DNA of 64,000 nt from Quercus robur (lineage: Eukaryota; Streptophyta; Magnoliopsida; Fagales; Fagaceae): the NCBI RefSeq assembly GCF_932294415.1, contig NC_065535.1, positions 66,919,862-66,983,861 on the forward strand. The letters are read 5' to 3'. The translations under genes were made by a program, and so were the position numbers. Below, piece after piece: positions 48,231-60,445 of the stretch. How positions within the stretch are numbered: position 1 is the first letter of the stretch; every line of letters starts with the position of its first letter. A model generated the notes under the pieces. The model saw only the letters and a list, made by a program, of their open reading frames with translations, did not search any database and was not told the DNA's origin.

Positions 48231-49476
48231 GTTAGGCATTTGGTTGTCTCAGGCAGAGATTGAACATTTATCATGAGTTTCAAGCTGATTATGTAGAAAA
48301 TTGAGCATCACATCTGATTCATCGTCCATTAGTTATTTTTTTTTCACCCTAGTAATGTTTTCTATATGAAATATGGATTTTTCTCCCAATGGCAGCTGCT
48401 TTCTGGATGCAATTTATGTTTGTATTGTGATACTACAACTGTAACTAAGCCATTTTTTCTTGGTTTGTTTCACTGGAGGGAAAATGTTTCAGTGCAAAAT
48501 GACATTTTCCTGGTGGTTGGTTGTGTGAAGAAAGAAGAAACCAAAAGTTTTTAGGTCAAGAAGCAGTTTTTGGTGCAAATGGCAATATACAATTAAGAAG
48601 CGATGACTTCTTTTGCATGCAGTGGCACTTAACTCAACTTCCTTTGAATGGCCACCAGATGGCACGTCATTGGCGGTGGGAGGGGGGCAAAGGGGGCCAT
48701 GGCCCCCCCCTTGGATTTTCAATAAATCCTTCCCCCTCCTTGCAATTTCTTTGAAATTTTTTTTTTTTTAAATTATCTATATTTTTACACATTGGCCCCC
48801 CTTAAGAAAATAATCTGGCTTCACCATTGTAGTCTCATTCCCTACAACCAAATACTCATAAAATTAGTTTTCTTTCCACTTTTCTCTCTCCCATTTTTCT
48901 ATCCTCCCTATTTCACTTCCAACCAAATAAACCCTTAAAAGGTCAATTTTAAGGTCGGGCTAGATGAATACCTTACAACTTCCAATATTGTGACATAGCC
49001 TTCAAGCTGAGATTTTAGGATTTAGATTAATAATTTATTTATGTCATTTCTATTTTTAGAATGTAATTAAAAGTCAGCATGTCATGCTAAGAGCCTTATA
49101 ACCTAACCGATTGACACTTCAAAGTATTTGCAATGAAGACATCCAAATTTCAAATTCCCCATCTCTTATTGTAAATTTTGAATTATATATATATATATAT
49201 ATATATAAATGTTGTATGGTATAATTGAAGTGATAATATTGTATGGACAAAGTTATGCTATTTTTTCAACTCATTAAAATTTTTTAAACTATTTTTGTAT
49301 TATTTAAATAAGTCATATAATTCATTAAAAAAATTTTATATAACTAAAATTATGCATTAATGGTTTCTCTAGTTGTAATATAATAAATTGGAGTAAGATA
49401 GTTTGAAACATGTTTGAAGTCAAATGTTGTCCTTAAAACATTATATATATATATATATATATATATAATATGATGT
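48231..49476. other. TOM20 3' region and spacer with a MITE-like repeat
   Basis: The 3' untranslated region lies first. At about 48668-48829 a segment bounded by CATTGGCGGTGGG and TTCACCATTG contains GGGGGCCATGGCCCCC. It is similar in style to the hAT element in intron 5, but lacks a clear duplication. (TA)n runs lie near 49184-49206 and 49442-49467. Confidence 0.45.
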
Positions 49477-50169
49477 TGTGGGGCCAGAGAATTCATGGCC
49501 CAGGCCCACTCTATACTAGGGCCCAAGGCCTAAGCCGAGGAGAGCTATTGCCGAGGAGGCATAATGAAATCTCAAAAGGAGCGTATGGATATTGCCGATG
49601 ACGACCTCATGCTCATCACCTCACAAAATGCTTGAAGAAATGGGCAAACTCAGTATAAGGGCAGGACAAGAGAGAAAGCTGCCAAAATCATAATACAGAA
49701 CCCTGTATCTGACAAGCCCATACTCTAAACCATGCCATTTAACTTTTCCAACGACCCCCAACCACTCTAGGTATGGGTTGATAGGACAGGTTTGCACCCC
49801 AGAAAGTAAAATTTACACGTGGACCCTAAAGGGGGAAAGGAACACTAGTATAAAAGGAAAAGAAAGCGAAGGGGAAAAGGATCCCCCACGGAGGGAGGAG
49901 AAATCCTGCAAAGGGGAGAAAAGGGAAGGGCACAATACTCCTCGGACAGAGTCTGAGGACTTAAAACCCTGCAACCCGCACTGATGGAAGGCTTCGCTAG
50001 TCAAGCCAAGTCCACCCATAGAGAAACTTCCATAGAAACCCCGATCAAACTGCTAACCTGTGACTAAGGTCCTGCCTTTCAAGCTCACTCTCTATAAATC
50101 ATATTGTTAGGGCCCTTTACTTACGAGCCCAACGCCATTCTTGGGCTGTTAAATAATCGTGTCCTTACA
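49477..50169 (+). repeat. Solo LTR of the Tat-like superfamily (693 bp), upstream of the YrdC gene
   Basis: It begins TGTGGGGCCAGAG and ends GTGTCCTTACA, flanked by the 5-bp duplication GATGT at 49472-49476 and 50170-50174. Its orientation is opposite to elements 1 and 2. It ends about 560 bp before the YrdC start codon, so it may lie in that gene's promoter region. Confidence 0.88.
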
Positions 50170-50730
50170 GATGTGATAGGAATTTAATATATAAAGTCTA
50201 CTTTATAATAATTGTTCTTTATCACCAAGTCAATATATTAATTATTTTTTGGTGTATGCGGGCTCATGCCTTAAAAAAAAATTATAGTTTAAGAAAAAAA
50301 GAAGAAGGAATTCCTCAAAATTTAGTGTAAACTTCAAGGACGAAGAGTCGAAAACAATATTTTAACTTTTTTTTTTTTTTTTTTTTTTTCATTTACTACT
50401 TACTTTCATATTTAGGATGGAAATTTCTTCTCTAAAAAAAAAAAAAAAAAAACTTGCCATACAAATGTCGTTTATTAGATAATGGAAACGCCGTCGTTTC
50501 TTTTAATGAGACTCGAAGTTTCTCTCCTCTTCAGTCTGAACTCCAAGTTGTCTCTTCTGTCTGTGTCCAAATCCGAGAGCGCTTCAGAGAGTTTTAAGAG
50601 CAGTGGAGCCAAAGCTAAAAGCAACAAAAAATCGAAACGAAAAATGTCTAATTGGCAAGCGAAACTGTACGGACACGATTCGTTATCGCTTTCTATAAAT
50701 TTCCCGCGTCCGCCACGTGTCCGTACGTTA

Positions 50731-51126
50731 ATGGCGTTTCCCAAACCCCAACGACTAGTAGTCTTAGCCATGGCCGTTAAGCGCAGCCCTAAGCGTCTCA
50801 AATACTCTACTCCTCGCTTCACCAAGGTCTCTCTCTCTCTCTCTCTCTCCCCCCTTGTAAAGACTTTGTTTGGTTGCCTAGAAAATGGTGCGATTCCGTT
50901 CTATGCAGTTGTTATGGTTTTGTTCCTAATAGCTGAATTAGTTGAATCCGTTGCTCTAATATCCATTTGTTTGCATTGCCTTAACTGACATAACTCTCAA
51001 CAGAATCTGGTGTATCATATTTTTGCCAATCAATTAAAAAACTAGGCGTTACGATCACTTAATTCATAAGTTTGGACATCTATGGGTTCAATGAAAAGCA
51101 TATTGAGAAATAGATTTATGTGATTT

Positions 51127-51164
<38 letters not shown>

Positions 51165-54100
51165 TATTGGGAATTGAATGGGAGACATATATTCTATTGA
51201 CCCTTGCATTGGAGAATTGTAATTAAAAAATGACCTTATACGTATGCCATTTCGATGGCTATGTTGATTGTAGGTAGCAATTCGTATTGTTTATGTTAAA
51301 ATATCATGCATTGCAAGGTGGTCTGCTGAATTCACGGGGTATATTTTGCTCCCTAAGTTCTGATGGGCTGAAGAAGCATCACCCCCCCCCCCCCCCCCCC
51401 CCCTTTTTTTTTTCAAAATGAATCAAGTGTTTTTCTAATTGTTGCACTGCGAGATGGGCCGTTACTTACAAGATTTTGTGCTATAAATCCCTCGGAAGTT
51501 ACTCTGAGTTGATGTATAGGCAGAAGGAAATATTTATTTTTCTTACATGTGATGCGACTGACCCTAACTAATCTATTGCGAATCTGTAATTGACCCCAAA
51601 AAAGTAAGGCTTAGTTGTTGTTGTTGTTGTTGTTGGAATGAAAATTTCAGGAGGGTGGCTTGCTTTATGTTGAAGCCGATTCATCAGGAGCAGACAGCTG
51701 GAAATTGGAGCCAATTGTCGATCTTTTGAAACGGGGAGCTGTTGGGGTCATTCCGACAGACACTTTGTATGTTGCACTTCGTCCTCTCACCACCCCCTCT
51801 CTTCTTCGGTTTTGCCTCAGCTATTTCAAGGCTGCATCAAGTGTCATTGCTTAATATATTTGACAGATATTTATGATTGGTAGGCTATGATTATGTTTCT
51901 AGAATAACCTAAGCTGTTGTGCTTGTTCTGGACCCTCTGATGTGTCTTATTGCTGTAATATTAGTTGTGGCTATATGGTCAACTTAATTTTGAAGGATAT
52001 TTCCTTTCTGTAATTATTTGTTTTGACCTTTCCTTAGTGCCCTTTTCTTTTTTATCTTTTATTTATAACTAGTTATTAATTGAAGTCAATGAAAAGAATT
52101 ATGTTGATATTCCTATCCTTTTTAAACATTTTTTTGCTCACATTTGATTATTCTCTTTTTTCCCATTCCTATTTGATGAGTATAGAAGTTTTCTTTGTTT
52201 ATAGGTATGCTATAGTTTGTGATTTGAAAAGCCCATTAGCAATTGAACGTCTTCGGAGGTAGACACTATGCTAATTTTAAAGATTTTTATCACTAGATAC
52301 TACATATTTTGCTTCCTGTTGACAAGAGTGTTATATGTTTTTCCATTGCAGGATCAAGAATATAGAAACTTCAAAGGCATGACACTGCTTTTCTTGTTGA
52401 AAACGGAGAGATTTGGGTAAATATTGTTATATTATAAACTTTTAAAACTTTTTTCTGTAGTGTGAGTGAAGCTGTTTGGGGAATCAAGGAGAGAGAGTGG
52501 ATTTGGCATGGGAAGTGCCATATTCAGGTTGAATTTGATGTTCTTGATGCCAAAGTACATGAATTTGATGTTAAGAGTCCCAAAATTGCTAGCTATTATT
52601 GTCTTTTAATGCGCTGGATCATTTTTTTTTTTCTCAATGCTGAATTAAAATCAGCTTTTGGACTTTATTGGCACTGAGACCCTAACTTAATGTTAATGAC
52701 AAAGCATACCAAAAACTGCACTGAAGTCCAACACAATGATAATGCCAAAATCAACTTTTGGATTTGGTATGATTTATCATTAAACATTCCGATTTGTTAT
52801 TTTCTTGGAATCCAAATAATTTAAAGTGTAACCATCAAGATCTCTTTTTTATTTTATTTTTATTTTTTATAATATTTGAAAGCATAAACTTTCTTAGCAA
52901 CAGAAACAAGAACTCTGGTCCAAAACAGTTAAAAATTAAGACTCAAAACTTCAATTCCTTTATTCCCATACAAATTTCTCTGCACACAAAAAGTTCTCCC
53001 TTTTTTTGGGCAACCAATGAGTTCCAAACTCTCATAAAGTAGTAATTTCAGTAAAACAAAATGATTTCTGGTAGGGTTTTCAACAATGGAAGTATCAGTT
53101 TCTAGTCCCAATAAGCACACAGAATGCCATTTTTTTGGGTGTCAAATAGACTAATCTAAGTGCAAGCTCTTGTCTTCTGATCCTACGTTTGTCATTATCA
53201 TTATGTTCTGAGCTCAGTGCCATCAAAGTCCAAATGTTTGATTTCAGCATTCAAAAAGAATGAAATGAGCCAGCACATTAAAAGAAGAGTGTATGTGTGC
53301 GTTGGGGGGGGGGGGGGGGGGAGCTAGCAATTTTGACACTCTCAACACTAAATTCACGTTGACTTTGGCATTAAGAATGTCAAATTCAACTTGATTTCAG
53401 CATTCCCCATGCCAAATTCACACTCTCCTCAATTCCTCGAATAACTTTCATGCTTCAGCAAAAGGTTAAAAAAAGTTATAATATAACAATACTTACCCAA
53501 ATCACTCCTTTATTACGCTTTAGAAAGTGAGAAAACTAGCCACTGGAGAAAATATGCTGATACTGAATATTATAATCTAGTTGGAAGGTGCATGGTCTCA
53601 ACATGTTGAAGCCATTGATTAAAATATCTGTATTCTTGTGTTTTGACAATTCTTTTTTGCTTGTTGAGAACTTCTTGTGTATGCATATTTTTATTTATCT
53701 TCATATAATGAGTGCAGCCTCTTAGCATCTTATGCCACTCTTTCCGGGACATTGATACATATACAACAGGATTTCCTCGTGGTGATGGCCAAGGGCATGC
53801 CAATATATTCCGAGCTGTTAAGCATTGCTTACCTGGGCCTGTAAGTATGTTTTCTGGATCACACGATTATTGCTGGGAAAAACCTGAGGTACCCATTGGG
53901 TCCTGATTCAACTATCTTTATCTTACATGTAGCCTTGTAGCTATTGCTCAAGGATGGACCCATCATCCACCGGTATACCTAGCTGTCTATTGTCTATACA
54001 AAAGATCACATAGATTTAAGTATTTGCAGTGTCCCTCCTGTCACTCCCCCTCTCTCTTCCCTGATAAATAGAGTCAGAGAGAGAGAGAATGGTGAATTTT

Positions 54101-54964
54101 CAAAAAGAAATCTTCAAATTAATGAATTTATATGGCCTGAAGATTTTTTGGGGGTCATAGGACAATGCACGGGATACAATTTAGGTTCACTTTTGTGAAT
54201 ATTTTATTCCCTAACACATCTTCTATGCAACAGTATACTTTCATCCTAACTGCAAGTAAAGAACTACCTAAGCAGTGTATAAGGAATAGAACTGCAGCTG
54301 CCAAATATGCAGTGAGGAAAAACGTGGGTGTTCGCATGCCTGATGATGCCATATGTCAAGCAATACTCGATAAGACAGATGCACCTTTAATTTCCACGAG
54401 GTTGGTTTTATTTGTCTATTCAATTTCTTTTAATGGAAGGGATAGCATTTGTTGGAAGCGATGTGTGCCTTAAACTTTGTTTTCTTTATTAATACAGATA
54501 ACTCTAAATGGATAAGAAAACTCTTTTTCTTCAATCAATCATTGATGTTTAAGCAGGAAAAAATATTATACCAACTGTTTGCATTTCACATATACTCTAT
54601 GATGTTATTTCTGAATGTATGTCCCATTTTTCCAGTGTCAAGTGCCCAAAGGAGAATGAGTGGCTGATCGATCCGGTTGTAATAGCTGATATGTATGGAC
54701 CAGAGGTATGAGTCTATTGTCTGTGGGTGCTTTAGTTTAAATTGTAAGGTTAAAATTGCTTTGCAGGTTATTATTTCGCCCCCATATTTATGCAAAATGG
54801 AAAAAAGAAATTAAAGTGGATGCATTATGGAAGTTATATCATTACATTCCATTTATATAATCCTCGCTTTTGGGTATGATTTATTGGCGGCAAAGAAAAA
54901 AGAAAATGTATAAATTTATGACAGCTTTCTGCATAATTGCTGGTTCTTTTTTTTTAATATACAC

Positions 54965-55007
<43 letters not shown>

Positions 55008-56547
55008 AGTATTATAAAAGTTAGCACCTGACTTAATTAGTTTAATCTATTTTAGGGTCTTGACTTTGTTGTTGATGGTGGGGTAAGAGTGGCAGATCCG
55101 TCCACTGTAGTTGACATGACAGTGATGCCTCCAAAAATAATACGGCAGGGAAAGGTAATGAAGTCCATAATGTTGATGAAGTATATTCTCTATAGTATTG
55201 AGTTAGTTACTTCATTTTACATAATATGATATAGCATTTGTTGTATAACATTAGGGCTCTATTGCTTTTTTGTAATTAAACGGGTAAGAGTTCTGTTGTT
55301 GCCAAATCTATTTTCTTTAACAAATCCCTAAAAGCTTGTCCAGAATAAATAAAAATTCCTAAAGCTTGATACAAAAAAGAACATACACCTTAAGTGATCC
55401 AGAGGTGTCATGACTGCCACCTATTGCCACTCGCTAGCTCATCCACGGTGGACCATTGACCTCAAGTGGCACAACCGAGGAGAGAATCTACTGCAAAGAC
55501 TCTTGGCTCTTGCCTCCTACCTCCTCCCTCCATGGGCCATGGCTCCATCATTTCACCTCCATGGATTCTCTCTCCTATTTCTGACTTTTTTGTTTGGGAC
55601 CCAATCTTTGAGTACTAATATAATTTAGATTTTAGAATAAATTAACGAAATTAAGTTTCTTTGGTCCTGTAGAAATCGTCATTTGGGTTTTTTTTTTGGT
55701 ATTTTTTTCACTTGGCAATACTAATTGGTTTTTTAGTTAAAATAATGTTGGACATATTATGGAACATAAAGCTGAGCTTGAGCAGTTTCCAACTTTCAAT
55801 TATTGGACTTCTAACTGTCTCGGTATCGGTTTTTGTTGTTTTGTCTGTGTGTTCCCTTTTAATTTTTTTTTTTTTTTATAAAAACTTTGGCAAGACTAAT
55901 TGGTTTTTTTATTAGAAGAATATTTGACAAATAATGAGATGATAAAATGTTGAGTTCCATTTTAATATATGATTGTTTTAAAATATACGACAAAGTAATT
56001 ATTGTCATGTGTGTGTATTGAATCTTGGTATATTTCTCATTTGGAAGGGTGAAAATGTTATGGTTAATGACTTCATGCTTTGGCCTTCCAAAAATAAAAT
56101 CTTGATTTTATCACTAATGTGAAGCATTTCTCACATGTGATATATTCTGAAGAAACAAGGGTTCTCTAGAAATAACACATACCAAGTTCACTTTCATAGT
56201 GCTTGCATTTTATAAACATGGTTCCCTATTTAATAAGAGATGAATGCTTTCATTTACAATTTATGGGCCACTGACAGTTTTGCCCCTGCATCTGCTTTAG
56301 CCATTTCACCGAAATTTGCTAGTTGTATGAGCATTTCACTGCCATCGGTAGTTTAGACTTTAGACTAGATGGGACATTCAAGTTCTTGTGTGCTCAACAT
56401 ACTACAATGCATTATTGGCTGACTTTGAGTTTGTTATTGTACTTATATTTGATTCAGGGACCTAAATTACACTGGATGGTCGCAGAAGATGATAATGAAT
56501 CTGATGCTGTGCATGAAGCAAACCTCATCGTTGCTTCTGCAACTTAA
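50731..56547 (+). CDS. YrdC/Sua5-family protein (At3g01920-like)
   Basis: There are nine exons: 50731-50826, 51651-51766, 52205-52258, 52352-52376, 53718-53840, 54234-54400, 54636-54705, 55056-55154 and 56458-56547. They give 279 residues. Motifs: KRSPKRLKYSTPRFTK, GAVGVIPTDTLYAIVCDL, KNIETSKPLSILC, FPRGDG, FILTASKELP and DFVVDGGVR. The YrdC/Sua5/YciO fold includes threonylcarbamoyl-AMP synthases of tRNA t6A formation; whether this member has that activity is not shown. Exon 4 is only 25 nt and the intron after it starts with GC (AAG then GCATGA), the only non-GT donor among the genes here. The frame is open upstream to an ATG at 50482, so a longer Ser/Lys-rich N-terminus, perhaps a targeting peptide, is possible. 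Confidence 0.88.
52405..53508. mobile_element. Long inverted-repeat (MULE-like) element in a YrdC intron
   Basis: The ends GGAGAGATTTGGGTAA and, read inward from the right, GGAGTGATTTGGGTAA begin inverted repeats of about 300 bp. These include ATATTGTTATATTATAA, ATTTGGCATGG and TCAAAATTGCTAGCT in both arms. A G-run lies at about 53306-53323. No transposase or clear target duplication is seen. Without it, the intron would be about 240 bp. Confidence 0.8.
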
Positions 56548-56822
56548 AAATAATTGGAAACCCTGTAGAGAACCTTTATTTGAATACCTTTGAAGTTGTA
56601 CAGTGGTTTTGCTTTCTCTTGCAGATAGATGAGAGCTTTAGTACCACACTTATAGGATACCAAAGAAATGTATCTTCCGTAAATGTTCGGTCAAAAAATG
56701 GTAATAGTGTAAAAGGTTATAGGAAAGACCGTTATAATATACTTTTGTGTACGTAGCTACTTATTGGGCAACTATTTGGTGATTTGTTTTGCAATCAAGT
56801 TGCATTATGTACTGAACTGGCC
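56548..56822. other. 3' flank of the YrdC gene
   Basis: Probably the 3' untranslated region. It ends at the LINE target site. Confidence 0.5.
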
Positions 56823-56899
56823 ATTGAAAAGCCTTTTTTTTTTAATTTATTTTTATTTTATGAAAAGGAAACTTAATTAAAACAGAGAACTAAGGGGGA

Positions 56900-57330
56900 A
56901 GGGAGAGCTCAGAGAGCAGTCTATTATGGTACATTCCAACAGCATCCGAGTTTATAAGCTCTTCAAGATCCACAGGCGGATCGTTAAACAAAATAAACTC
57001 CCTAGTTTGTGCAGAGCCCATCTTGGCAAGGAAATCTGCACAAGAATTTGCTTAACAGTAGCAGTGTCCTATCCGGACTTGGGGAATCCGGGAAATCAAC
57101 TGCCTGCAGTCATCAATGATTGGCATGGCAAAACTATTAGAGTAAGAGGGATTAGATAGCAGACCAACAATAATTTTAGCATGAATTTGAATATCAACAA
57201 CACTATAATTAAGATTATTGCAAAAAATGAGCCCATCACAGAGAGACCACAACTCTGCCATAAAGCTGGTTGAAAGCCCAATATTCCTGGAAAAACCTGC
57301 TATTCATCGCCCTCAATCATCCTGAAGAAT
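56900..57330 (-). pseudogene. LINE RNase H-like domain, decayed
   Basis: Minus-strand frames read AELWSLCDGLIFCNNL, DCRQLISRIPQVRIGHCY and ANSCADFLAKMG in order, the plant LINE RNase H (RVT_3) pattern. One internal stop follows GHCYC near 57052. Confidence 0.75.
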
Positions 57331-57633
57331 GCTGCCTCCTCCAGCTCTGTCTGGATTCCCAATTGCTGACCCATCAGTGTTGAGCCGAACCCACCCAACT
57401 TGAGGTTTCTCCCATCTTACTCTCACCACGGTCTTGCTGTCCAAACGCTTGGCATTACAAATGCAATGTTGAAATTCCGAGGCTCTAAAGACAATGTCGT
57501 GGTGTATGTTTGATTAAGCAGACCTGTCCCGAAACACAAAATTGTGGTGAAAAGCCGGGTTTCGGTCACCCTCCACCAGGCGAGTGATTCAGGATTTCTG
57601 CACCCAAAGCTCCTCTTCTTGGTTTAAAATGCA

Positions 57634-58626
57634 CTATAATTCCCTGTGAAGCTTCTTCTCAAGAACCATTAAGGAATGAGAGGGACAGTCAGCCATGGCT
57701 TTTTGAATACCGTTGAGACGAGCCATAATTCTCTTTTTCTTGCCAAAAATATTCCCAAAGTGATACCTATTCCAATCAGTGGCTTTCTTAGCAAATCTGT
57801 CAATGGCTGTTTGCAAAGGCAAAGCTTGACCCCAAGCTTCAGAAACAATGCACGGAAAAGACAAATCTGACAGCCAGAAGCTATGGAACATAAACGGCTT
57901 AGGAAGATGAACCCCACTGCTAGGATTGGATTCCAAAAGGACCATGCAGTGATCAGATAAACAGTGGGTAAGGTGAGTCACTTTGGCATTGGGAAAATTG
58001 GTGCACCAACTGGGGTTGGCGAAAAACCTGTCAATTCTTTCCTGAACAAGATCAAAAATATCTCTCCGATTCGTCCAAGTGAATCTAGGACCATTAAAAC
58101 CTAAATCCACCATATTGCACGTATCAAGACACTCTTTGAATAGGAGGGATCTGTTAGTGCTAATCATTCTTCCCCTATACTTATCTTCTTCCACCAGAAC
58201 TTCATTAAAATCTTCGGCAATAGCCCAAGGCTTATTGTGAAGGTTAGCAACATTTTTTAAATTATTCCACAAAATACAACGTTTATGAAATCTAGGACTA
58301 GCATAAATGCCAGTACAAATAAATTCAAAATTTGAGGAAGTTACCTTCACCAGAACGTGTATTTCCTGCTTCGACAAGACCAACTGAGTGATATGCACTC
58401 GATTAGAATTCCATAAAATCCACAGACCACCAGTAAATCCAATTGTATCTATGTGAATTGCACTATTGAAAGGAAGTCAATCATTGATGTCTCTGGCTCT
58501 GTCTCCCCCAATACGAGATTCCATAATTATCATGATGGTTGGATCATGGTTATGTACCAAATCCCTCACATGATTCTGAAAAGAGGGCTTCAAAGCACCC
58601 CTGCAATTCCAAGTGATGATATTCAT
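57634..58626 (-). pseudogene. LINE AP-endonuclease region with a frame break
   Basis: It begins MNIITWNCRGAL at 58626 and continues with IMESRIGG, then, in another frame from about 58398, GIYASP, DFNEVL, RFTWTNRR, ERIDRFF and LSDHCMVLL. These are the endonuclease/exonuclease/phosphatase motifs of plant LINE ORF2. The frame changes between about 58398 and 58480. The usual Gly before DFNE is Glu here. The region is probably inactive. Confidence 0.85.
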
Positions 58627-59349
58627 GACTAGACAATGATTTGGGGTTGGACACTCATCAAAGGAAAGGAGGTACTTCGCTTCCTCCATCAGATTCCATC
58701 CGGTCTTCCTCACCAACTCCATCATCTGGCCTCTGCCCGGCATCATCGTCACACAATGTGCCACAAACTTCCACCATGGATTGTTCATCATTCCCCATTC
58801 TGGCTCTGTCAGATGAAGAAACCCCTGTGCTGCACTCACTAGAGTCAATGGGAACACCAATCTCCATGCCTTGCGTAGCTTTGAATTGAACCAACCCAAG
58901 GAGTGAGTTGGTCGAGCTTTTATCTCCTTGATGATCACTCTTGGTATCTCCACTATTGAACCCTTGACATTTATTGCCCACTTCATTTTGTGTTGGGTTG
59001 CTGAATTTAAATTCCCCATTTGGGGTTGAATGTAACTTAGTGATGTTAGATGACCACTCAAGAGTTGTGGAGCTTGGTCCTGGTATTTATCCTTCACTGA
59101 ATTGGCCAAAGGTTTTGCCTTAGCTTGGCATTTGTGGACTTTTCTTGTGGCTTGGTTAGAATCTAGGCTTGAGCTTTGGTCCGGGTAAGTGAAAACTTTT
59201 GGGCTATCTTCCACATGCGTGGGTTGGGTGGTCATGCTTGTCAAAAGGTCAGACTGGGCTTTTCTTTTTCCTTAATTAGATGAGATTGCATGCGGCCCAC
59301 TAGTGGATCTATTATCCTTGTCACGCACTAACGGCTCTTAAGGCCTTAG

Positions 59350-60378
59350 CTATTCAAATTTATTCAAACCCAAGAAAGGGTTGAAACCACTTTTCTTGGA
59401 TTCCCTACTATCTTTCCTTTTGCGTGTAACAACCATCCAGGGGCCAAAAGAAGTCTCATTTGACTCGATTTCCGCCTTGCCTCGGTCCTCGAATTGCGCT
59501 GGTGAGGAGGGTAGTTGATGGACAGACTTATCCTTGTCGTTTTGCACCAAAGAATCTTCAGGTAGTAAGGATAGTGGTCTAACGGTGTATTGGCATATTT
59601 CCTTCCGATGCCCAAGACGGCCACAAGAGACTAAATGATTGCGTTGTTCGACACGCACTGTGGTGGTGAGATGCTTAGCTATGTCCACCTGAACACATAT
59701 TCTAGCATATCTATCCCTTGCTTCTGTTTCCGTGTGAGTGTCTATCCTTAATACTTTACCAAGCGCTTGACCAATTTGCTTGAGCACAATAGTGTTGTAA
59801 TATTCGATGGGTAACTCATTAAGACGAACCCACATTGCAACAGAGATGACTTGTGCCTCTAAAGGCTTAAAATTTGCTTCCCACTTACGGATTGACAAGA
59901 AATGTTCACCAACGAACCACAGACCCTTCCTTAGCACTAACTCCAAGTCTTCCTGAACTGAGAACCTCAACAGGAAAAAATCCCAGCCTAGGTCGACCAT
60001 ATCTACTCTCCCAGATGGCTTCCAAAGGTTCATCAGTCTTGAGTGTAGAAACTTATATCCTACTGTTCTACCAAAAACTTTCACAATAAGCGCTTTAGAA
60101 CAGGGGGCTCTAATGCTCTGTTTTGTCTCTTTCGAAAGACTATCTAACGCAAAACCTTCGCTAAGTTCCTCCACTTCCTCATTGGAGTCCAACTCCGCAT
60201 CCATGTAATCTGAGAAGTCAAAAGCTTGAGAATAAGCTCTTGGGATCTCTCCGACTAGCTTATCCAGAAAGGAGAGTTTAGGGAGGTTGGCAAGTGTCCC
60301 AGCTCGGTTTGGGCATGCATCTTCACTTGCATGGTGTGACTTTCTTATTACTTCAGAGCAATTCGTTTTCTTCGTCAC
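59350..60378 (-). CDS. LINE ORF1 protein (DUF4283 plus zinc-knuckle relic)
   Basis: An open frame of 342 residues. Its middle matches the DUF4283 domain of plant LINE/gag-like proteins (WDFFLLRF, DLELVLRKGLWFVGEHFL and WVRLNELPIEYY). The zinc knuckle region reads SCGRLGHRKEIC; the first cysteine expected three positions before the visible SC is missing. ORF1 proteins bind the element's RNA. The length is normal and the start lies about 56 bp from the target duplication, so the 5' end seems complete. Confidence 0.85.
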   Translation of the reverse strand: MTKKTNCSEVIRKSHHASEDACPNRAGTLANLPKLSFLDKLVGEIPRAYSQAFDFSDYMDAELDSNEEVEELSEGFALDSLSKETKQSIRAPCSKALIVKVFGRTVGYKFLHSRLMNLWKPSGRVDMVDLGWDFFLLRFSVQEDLELVLRKGLWFVGEHFLSIRKWEANFKPLEAQVISVAMWVRLNELPIEYYNTIVLKQIGQALGKVLRIDTHTETEARDRYARICVQVDIAKHLTTTVRVEQRNHLVSCGRLGHRKEICQYTVRPLSLLPEDSLVQNDKDKSVHQLPSSPAQFEDRGKAEIESNETSFGPWMVVTRKRKDSRESKKSGFNPFLGLNKFE

Positions 60379-60445
60379 GCTAGAGAGAGCGAGAGCGTTC
60401 CATATTGGTCTTTTGCTAAAAGAAATATGCTAATATTGAAAAGCC

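Larger units (their letters stand above)
56834..60434 (-). mobile_element. L1-type LINE lacking its reverse transcriptase
   Basis: On the minus strand the element carries ORF1 (60378-59350), an endonuclease region (58626-57634) and an RNase H-like tail (about 57300-56900), with an A-rich 3' end at 56834-56860. It is flanked by the 11-bp direct repeat ATTGAAAAGCC at 56823-56833 and 60435-60445. The reverse transcriptase expected between endonuclease and RNase H is absent; only about 300 bp separates them. The target duplication encloses the whole, so the element either inserted in this form or lost the RT afterwards. Confidence 0.88.

Noticed and set aside
52381-52404. 9-bp target duplication for the long inverted-repeat element
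   Set aside because: Flanking GTTGAAAAC and TTTATTACG do not match, so the MULE assignment rests only on the long arms.
58636-58889. Plus-strand frames in the LINE
   Set aside because: Shadows of the LINE minus-strand coding sequence.
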